From contig JAQISU010000094.1 of the NCBI GenBank assembly GCA_029339505.1, positions 4,305,001 to 4,369,000 of the forward strand: 64,000 nucleotides of DNA, given 5' to 3'. Positions 57,295 through 64,000 of this stretch are shown in pieces. The notes under the pieces were generated by a model that was not told where the DNA came from, did no database searches, and was given only the letters and a program-made list of their open reading frames with translations. The stretch comes from Unio delphinus. Its lineage: Eukaryota > Mollusca > Bivalvia > Unionida > Unionidae. Positions within the stretch are counted from its first letter, which is position 1, and each line of letters begins with the position of its first letter. A program made the position numbers and the translations under genes.

Positions 57295-57787
57295 GTAAGA
57301 GGTTTTATTATAAGAAATATTTTCTTAGTACATTAGGAATGTACTGATGATTGTCTTTTTCGAATAGTATTACATGAGAATGCTGTCTGATTAACACAAT
57401 CAGGCAAAATGTTTATTCCTGTATTTCTCTTTTACCTTTGGGCGTAGAAAGCATGAGAATGCTGAATATATTTTTTTTTCCTACTATTCGGAGAAGACAA
57501 TCATCAACAATGTTTGGATTAGTGTAATTCAAGTTGCTTTGTGTGATTAACTTCATCAGGCATTAATACGAAAAATAAGTACATTTGTGAAGAGGAGACA
57601 AAACTGACATGAAAAGTATTTTTCTCATACAACTTTTTAAACCCTAGTGTAGGCATAATACAAACTATCTATTTATGTATATCAGTCCTAATCCATGAAC
57701 GGTTACTGAAAGAACTTTCGAGTGATATTTAAAACGAATTAGATTCAGGTTAATACTGCAGGTAGTAGAAAGAACGGTGACAAAAGC

Positions 57788-57804
57788 GTTATTATTATTC
57801 TCAC

Positions 57805-57866
<62 letters not shown>
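57788..57866. repeat. (ATT)n microsatellite
   Basis: This is a trinucleotide run of about 79 bases. Confidence 0.95.
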
Positions 57867-57867
<1 letters not shown>

Positions 57868-58605
57868 TGCTGGACTTTTGTATCATTTAGTTCGCATTTT
57901 AACAAATCAACAGATTTTATTTTTACTTATATGTATCTTATTTCTACCATTAATGAGTTCCATCTGCTGAGTTTGCGTCAGTATAATTGTTTTGCAAAGA
58001 CGTAATGTATAAAACCAACGTCGGCACTGATCAAATTTGGATTTCACTAAAATAATAGAAAAGAGAATTTATTGATACAACTGTTTTTATTGCAACATCA
58101 TTTTATCGAGTAGTATTTCATAATATTATATATCGGTATCAACATATATATTTGAAAGATGAATGACATCTCTTCTTTCGATTCTTTCTGGAAGGAAAAC
58201 TGAACCTAACTCAAGGATATTAATGATCACTCAAAACTGAAACCCCGAATATGGTTGGTATGATTATTTGTGTTCGAAAGATTTCTTGCCTTGTTGAATT
58301 TCGATGGCATTTTTAAACAATTTATTTTAATATCTTACCTGGAAAATCAGAACTAAATGTATTGTTAAAAGGACATGCCTAGGCAGCTGATCAAATTTGG
58401 TTTTGCCGTTTATCGAACCCGCGACCATTGGATTACATGCCTGATACTCGACCAACTAAGCTTTTGCATCACACATTTCTTATATAGATAATGAAACGTA
58501 ATACTATAATTTTTTATACTGATGCAAATACTGTAAATCTGTTTATTACTAATAGTTATTATTAGATGTATTTCTTTCTTTCTTTATTTGGTTCTTTCTT
58601 TCTTT

Positions 58606-58669
58606 TCTTCTTCTTCTTCTTCTTCTTCTTCTTCTTCTTCTTCTTCTTCTTCTTCTTCTTCTTCTTCTT
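58606..58669. repeat. (CTT)n microsatellite
   Basis: This is a trinucleotide run of about 64 bases. Confidence 0.95.
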
Positions 58670-60147
58670 TCCTCAACATAGTCATAAATGAATCACTCTT
58701 ACTTGTTTGTTTATGACCATCACTACAATAATTTAATAATTCAAGCAATTATAACATAATTAAATGTGCCACGTATTCATTATACGTGCGCTGGCAAGCG
58801 ACAGGAAAAAAAACAACATAATATGACAAATAATTAAACCATCAAGTTCCTAACGCATAAGCAAAATCATTATAGTGCCAAGGTGCCTAAGACTGTGCTG
58901 CCTGCTAAGTTCCCGTCAGACATTGCAAATGTCGATCCCCACCATGATTCCAAACCGAACAAAGCTTTCTCGGTTCTTTCAGTTCGCAGCTTTATTTTCA
59001 GTACAAATTCAGGATATTTAATTTTGTTTCATCTGAATGTTTTCAGTTTTTCTCACATGTAGGGGATAAGACAACAGTGCGCAGCTGACACTTGACTGTA
59101 TTAGCCTAATTACAAAGGTGAAATTCAGTCAAAGAAAAGGACATTAATAAAACGTAAATGTTGCTCATGTTATATTTTGGTCAAAACTCATCAGGTTTCA
59201 AATCACGAAACACACTCTTCATACTAATTATTTATTTGCATTGTTAGAGATTCCGCTGAATACATATAGTTCAGGAACAAACAAAACCACAGCTGAACCA
59301 ACTCTTTAGAAATCCGCAGATAATTTCATGTTACTTTACTAAAATGAGTAACTTCAGTTACATTCGATATAAACGTGTACGTTTCTAAATAATATCACTG
59401 ATAAATTTTCTAGCGACAATGGTAAATTTATAGCAAAATGCGATGACTTTCAAGAGATTTCCTATTTTTAAAGGGGTGGGGATGACAATACTACAGTCGT
59501 TGTTGATATAATAATTTATTTGCACCTTTGAACATGTGTTTAGAAATCTTGCACATGTATTATTGGATTTCAAATTTATTCAGGTATTCAGGTACATGTA
59601 GTGATGCAGTATAAATTGATACAAGTACAACATATTGCTGAATTACAATCTATAGACAGATATTCTTAGATTACAAAGTTATAAAGGTATATGTATTGAT
59701 GAATTGCAAATTAATATAGTTATTGCGGGATTACACACTTAAACAGGTCAGGTACATGTATTGCTGACATAAAATTTTAACAGGTATTGTTTGAATGCAA
59801 ATTTATACAGATATTAAAGGATTACAAATTTTAATGCATTCATCTATTGCTGCATTTCAAGCTGAATTCCCGCGTTAAATAACTGAATTGCTGTTATTAC
59901 AAAATTAATTTGGGGCATTTAAAATAGCGTATGTTGTCACGTGGGGTCTATTGCAAAGTACAGAAGCAATATACGGTGTATTTAAGGAGAAAGCTAAACA
60001 ATCAGATTTAGTTGTATTTTTGGAGTTATCTACACTTATTGTGTTCCTGTTGTAAGACATGGTTTATGTTGTACATATATCTTGTTCGAGAGGATATCAT
60101 TTGCTTGCACAGTTCAGTAGAAATGAAGAGAGCTCATTATTCGGAGA

Positions 60148-60148
60148 A

Positions 60149-60201
<53 letters not shown>
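60148..60201. repeat. (ATT)n microsatellite
   Basis: This is a trinucleotide run of about 54 bases. Confidence 0.95.
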
Positions 60202-60203
<2 letters not shown>

Positions 60204-60648
60204 CTGGAACTGTTTTAAATTATTCGAAGGAATTCTGGTCAATGTCATCTTGATGTCACGGTTCTTGGAGGACTAGTATATTTCCGGTATTAACATTTAT
60301 AGAGAACGTTTCACAAGTTTAGGACTTTTGTAGACTTTTATAAGGACTAGCCAAATTCATCTAATACTACTTTAAGTTCCTCTCAAATTATTCATTTATA
60401 ACTTTAATAATTGAACTGTTTCTTAAGTTTTTTAAAATTTGTTTAGGTTTGGCATCTTTTCTGTTATTTACGTTTGTGGCCATATAACAGTAAAATCGGT
60501 AACGATGTGGGTGCTAATTATTACAGCTCAAGTTTTTGAACCTGGTAATGCTAAGGTGTTGATATAGAGGCAAACCATATACATCATATTCTTCTTGCCT
60601 TTCAAAGGATTTTTCAAGATCTAATAAATACAATTTTCTAATTTTCAG

Positions 60649-60832
60649 TTCAACTATTTCAAATTTTCACGGCGTTATGTCTAATTTGCGTTGTGGTTCC
60701 CCAGTTTATGCCGGGAACATCACCGGGAACCCCTAACCATTCCTTGGATACGTGCCAGAAAAAGGCTGGCATTGAGAACGTGACGAATGATTACAAGGGT
60801 CTGCACGCTCCAGTGATCGGCAAGTGGTGTTC
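60649..60832 (+). CDS. Candidate second exon of a secreted Cys-containing protein
   Basis: This GC-richer block is bounded by ATTTTCAG and GTAAGT. It encodes a hydrophobic run (FQIFTALCLICVVVPQF) then GTPNHSLDTCQKKAGIENVT and VIGKWCS. The pattern is signal peptide plus a mature region with spaced cysteines and an NVT glycosylation site. No family is recognised. Later exons are not found in this window. Confidence 0.5.
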
Positions 60833-63493
60833 GTAAGTAAATTATATTGTATAGCACAGGACACGTTCATTTTCTTGAGAGAAAGAAAGTGAGTATGATG
60901 AATTGGGGATGGGACACGGGTGTTATGTTCGTATATAATTGTTTTTCAAATTTCCACTTATAGTGACCCTCACACCCAAACGAATAAGTCGACCTTCTTT
61001 CCATTTTCAAATTATTGAAGACTTCTTGAAGTTTGTTCGGTTGTGATCAGCATATTGCTTGGTTATAGCATTTATCTGAAATCCTTTCTCCAAATATTTT
61101 CTAAGACAGATAAAGCTTTCTCTACCATGTTGAACAAATTATGTTTTGATAATATGTTTATCCAAGTTACCAAAATTATCCTAACTTATATCAGATAGAC
61201 ACCATCTTTGCACAGCATGTTTATACCTCAATTGAAATACAGATGTACGTTTACTTGGCAGGGATCTGTTATCTGATTATATTTTGAAATCTTAATCCCA
61301 TTTATAATGTCCCATATTAATGTCTAATTTGTTATCAGTCTTTACAAAATATGAAATCTTTATTAACACAGTTCCCTTGACACCAAACAAATACTCTCCA
61401 ACTTTCACGAAAGCTCGATTGCAAAGGGTTCAAAGACAAGTATTCAAATTCAGGTGACCATTCAAGAATCTGGAATGCCATGAGAAAAACCTTGGATTTA
61501 ATAGTGTATTTTTCGGTCACACGTTTGCTGGATCGTGCTAGGATTTACTTCCTCGGCTGCACAGTTTCTTTTTTTTGTCAGGTTTTCTAATGATGCATGA
61601 AAAGCTCTGGAAGCTTTAATTGTTGTCTGGAATGATGCTCCTGGAGTTCGGTTGTTTGTACATGCAGCGGTATCTATCAATACATCACGTTTTATTCTAA
61701 CAGGATCGTTTCTTTCTCTTCCCATTAAGTAAAGAAAGAGAGGTTACTATACCCAGAACTTTGATAGAGCCGGGGGACTTAAAAATATAGATCTGCGTGA
61801 AGTACCATTGCTACATGATCGCATCAGTGTGCACCGGTTGAAAACTGTCACTACCCACGAGATGGCTCTTTCGCCTATTTTAAAACGTCTCGCAGAAGAG
61901 TGCATTCTTGTTTTCACTTAATTGTTCCAGGAATTTGCGAAACTAACGGAAAACAGAAATTATAAGTTTTTAGGTATTAGAGCTGCTACTTTTATTGTTA
62001 GCTTATAGGTTGATTGTTTTTGTCAAAAATGAAAAGAACGATCAAGTGAACAAAAAATCTGAACTGGACTGACCCAGGCGTCAAATGGTCTGTGGAGTAA
62101 GTTCATACGTTTAACTGGGAAGAAGTTTAAGCAGCGGGCTCAGTGAGACGGTTATGAAATGTAGTACCCATTAAACCATATTCTGTGGATTTTAACGACC
62201 CAGAGTTTAAATGATTTATAGAGAGGTCTATATTTCAACATGTTTTCGTTTTGCAAGTTTGTTTACATATTATCTCGCTCATGCGCGGCTTTTTATGTGT
62301 GGATAATTTAATACTTTAATTTAATTTAATAATTTAATACATTAAAGCGATCATTTATTTATTTAATTGGAAATCTCTTTTCATTTCAATATTTATCAAA
62401 TATTCACTGATTTTAAGTGGAGACACAGAGACGGTAACAAAAATAACTGTGCGTGTGACTTCAGATGCACCTTGCTCGTTCCAGAGGCAAAATCAACGTA
62501 AATACAGATGCTCTTAATTGCATCTACTACCACTAGAGAGGCATGACCTCAGACCAGAGGGATGCCTTCGGCTAGGTACTTAATGATGAAAAAAAGATGA
62601 TTCAGAAAAAGGTTGCAAATACTTTTTTTCACACCTACTGCTCGAGGACTGTAGTTATTATTGCCATTATTAAAACCCTAAGCAAAATTTACATCACATA
62701 AATTTATTGCAAGAAGGATTGGAGACGAAGAAGTTTGGAGGTGCCCTAAGTTCAATTAAACTGGATACAATGTAGTATAAGGCCCGCATCGGGGGTGGGG
62801 GAAACCATGTCACTTGTCAGGGACCTGAGCTAGATAGATAAAATATACGCACATATTTGAAACACGAAAGGGGCCCGAACTCTGTCAGCTGCCTGGGGCC
62901 CAGAATTTCCTAGGTGCAACCTGAATGTACTAATCTTAAGTATTTTGTTTAACATAATATCGTACAAGAAAAATTGTTACAGATGTGTTGTATGACGACA
63001 TGCGCTCCTTCTGATGAGCGGACTGGTCAATAATATTAATAAGTGCCAGCATTTACCAAATTATCGTTGTTTATCTGTACCATCAATGACTAAAGAAATG
63101 AACACGGAGATAAACGTGCTACGTTTTCCAATGCCAACATACTATTACTTTCTCACCGTTGCACATTATTTAAGAATATAAATGGAAACAATTTGTGAAA
63201 AATGTGTGAAGTGACGTTTGCATGGCAAGTAATCACATCTAGCCCGAGGTGCTGACGCGTGATGGATGATAGAAACCGTAGAGATCTTTCTCTCTCTTAG
63301 CCGAGACCCACTATTTGCTTCATCTTACCACGGCTGTATAGATATCCATACACAATTTTGATATAATATTCTTTCAGATACAAATGAAACAAACGAGAAA
63401 TGTTGTAAGTAATATAGGACTCTTTTCAATTAAAATATCGTACAAAATAATGTATAAATTGTTGTATCTGTATTAAAGTTCATCCGTCTATGT
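60833..63493. other. No gene recognised
   Basis: A 75-codon minus-strand frame at 61498-61725 has no recognisable motif. No repeats of note. Confidence 0.4.
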
Positions 63494-63824
63494 TGAACCG
63501 CTCCGGTGGCATAGTGGTTAGAGTGTCTGCCGCGGAAGCGGGAGGTCGTGGTTTGATCCCAGGCCGAGTCATATCAAAGACTTACAAAAAATGGTACTAA
63601 CAGCTGCCTCGCTTGTCGCTCAACATTAAGATGTTAGTGTTAGGACTGGTCGGCCTGGTGTCAGGATAATGTGACTGTGTGTGACATCATGATACATGTC
63701 TATGGCATGATACCTCAGTACTAGACATCACTAAAAACTGCCTCACTGCAGACATCGTAGAGATATGACTGAATGTTTATAAAAGCTACGTTAAAAATCC
63801 TAATCAAACAAACAAACAAACAAA
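63494..63824 (+). mobile_element. tRNA-derived SINE, family A, with (AAAC)n tail
   Basis: The head GGTGGCATAGTGGTTAGAGT and GGTTTGATCCCAGGCCGAGT and body GCTGCCTCGCTTGTCGC match the copy at 47453. The tail is CAAA repeats rather than CA repeats. Confidence 0.9.
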
Positions 63825-64000
63825 CTGTCTATGTCGATGCGTATAAAGAACTGAATCAGCTTAGTGTTGTAACCAAATATAAGACTAACTTTTCTTATTT
63901 ACCTATTTAATGTATGCCTAATTAGTTAAATAGTATTTAGACATATGCACCATTTTGATTCATTATCTGTTGTCAAAAATGCTAATTTACACTATAAGCG

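Larger units (their letters stand above)
57295..60648. other. Candidate intron with simple repeats
   Basis: This contains (ATT)n at 57788-57866, (CTT)n at 58606-58669 and (ATT)n at 60148-60201. No other gene is recognised. Confidence 0.4.

Noticed and set aside
61498..61725. 75-codon minus-strand frame as a host exon
   Set aside because: It has no splice-site and motif support and no recognisable family.

Overview
The window is animal nuclear DNA that is AT-rich and repeat-rich: GT-AG spliced exons, tRNA-derived SINEs, several decayed non-LTR retrotransposons, and many micro- and minisatellites. A family 1 glycosidase (lactase/myrosinase-like) gene together with Polinton/adintovirus-type insertions suggests a marine invertebrate. 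A mollusc is my best guess, by inference only.

Layout. About 2.0-36.5 kb is a minus-strand glycoside hydrolase family 1 (GH1) gene. Seven exons are recognisable and their splice phases agree, except for one missing exon. Two Polinton-like proviruses lie in its introns. Element B (4555-12256, 7.7 kb) is decayed, internally deleted and carries a LINE. Element A (15343-31670, 16.3 kb) is nearly intact, with 260/263-bp terminal inverted repeats and a 5-bp AAACT target duplication. From 36.9 kb to the end, the window is mostly intronic or intergenic sequence with LINE remnants (CFDP2-type endonuclease/RT, L1/Tx1-like), two SINE families, minisatellites of 22-bp and 49-bp units, and two weak candidate host exons or genes.

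Element A carries the whole Polinton/adintovirus kit. There is an A32-like packaging ATPase, a zinc ribbon followed in another frame by a parvovirus-like phospholipase A2, and a DDE integrase. A very large minus-strand protein joins family B DNA polymerase, an SF1 helicase and an HNH nuclease. A Cys-rich small protein and a stand-alone HNH/NUMOD endonuclease come next. The morphogenesis block holds two unknown or virion proteins, a pVI-like protein, the major capsid candidate, a pX-like basic protein, an adenain-type cysteine protease, a fibre-like protein broken by one stop codon, a two-TM membrane protein and a penton-like minor capsid candidate. The left half (packaging, integration, replication) flanks a roughly 1-kb noncoding repeat region, and the right half is a plus-strand virion gene array. 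Many short palindromes with different but self-complementary arms lie between and inside genes. Element B has the same gene order in reverse orientation, with a LINE and deletions replacing the centre.

Strongest observations: the polymerase-helicase-HNH fusion, the covarying hairpin family, the A9 frameshift joining zinc ribbon and PLA2, the repeat-rich central region, the two-family double insertion in one host gene, and the unfound acid/base exon of the GH1 gene. No bacterial-type features (CRISPR, rRNA, operons with Shine-Dalgarno sites) were seen.
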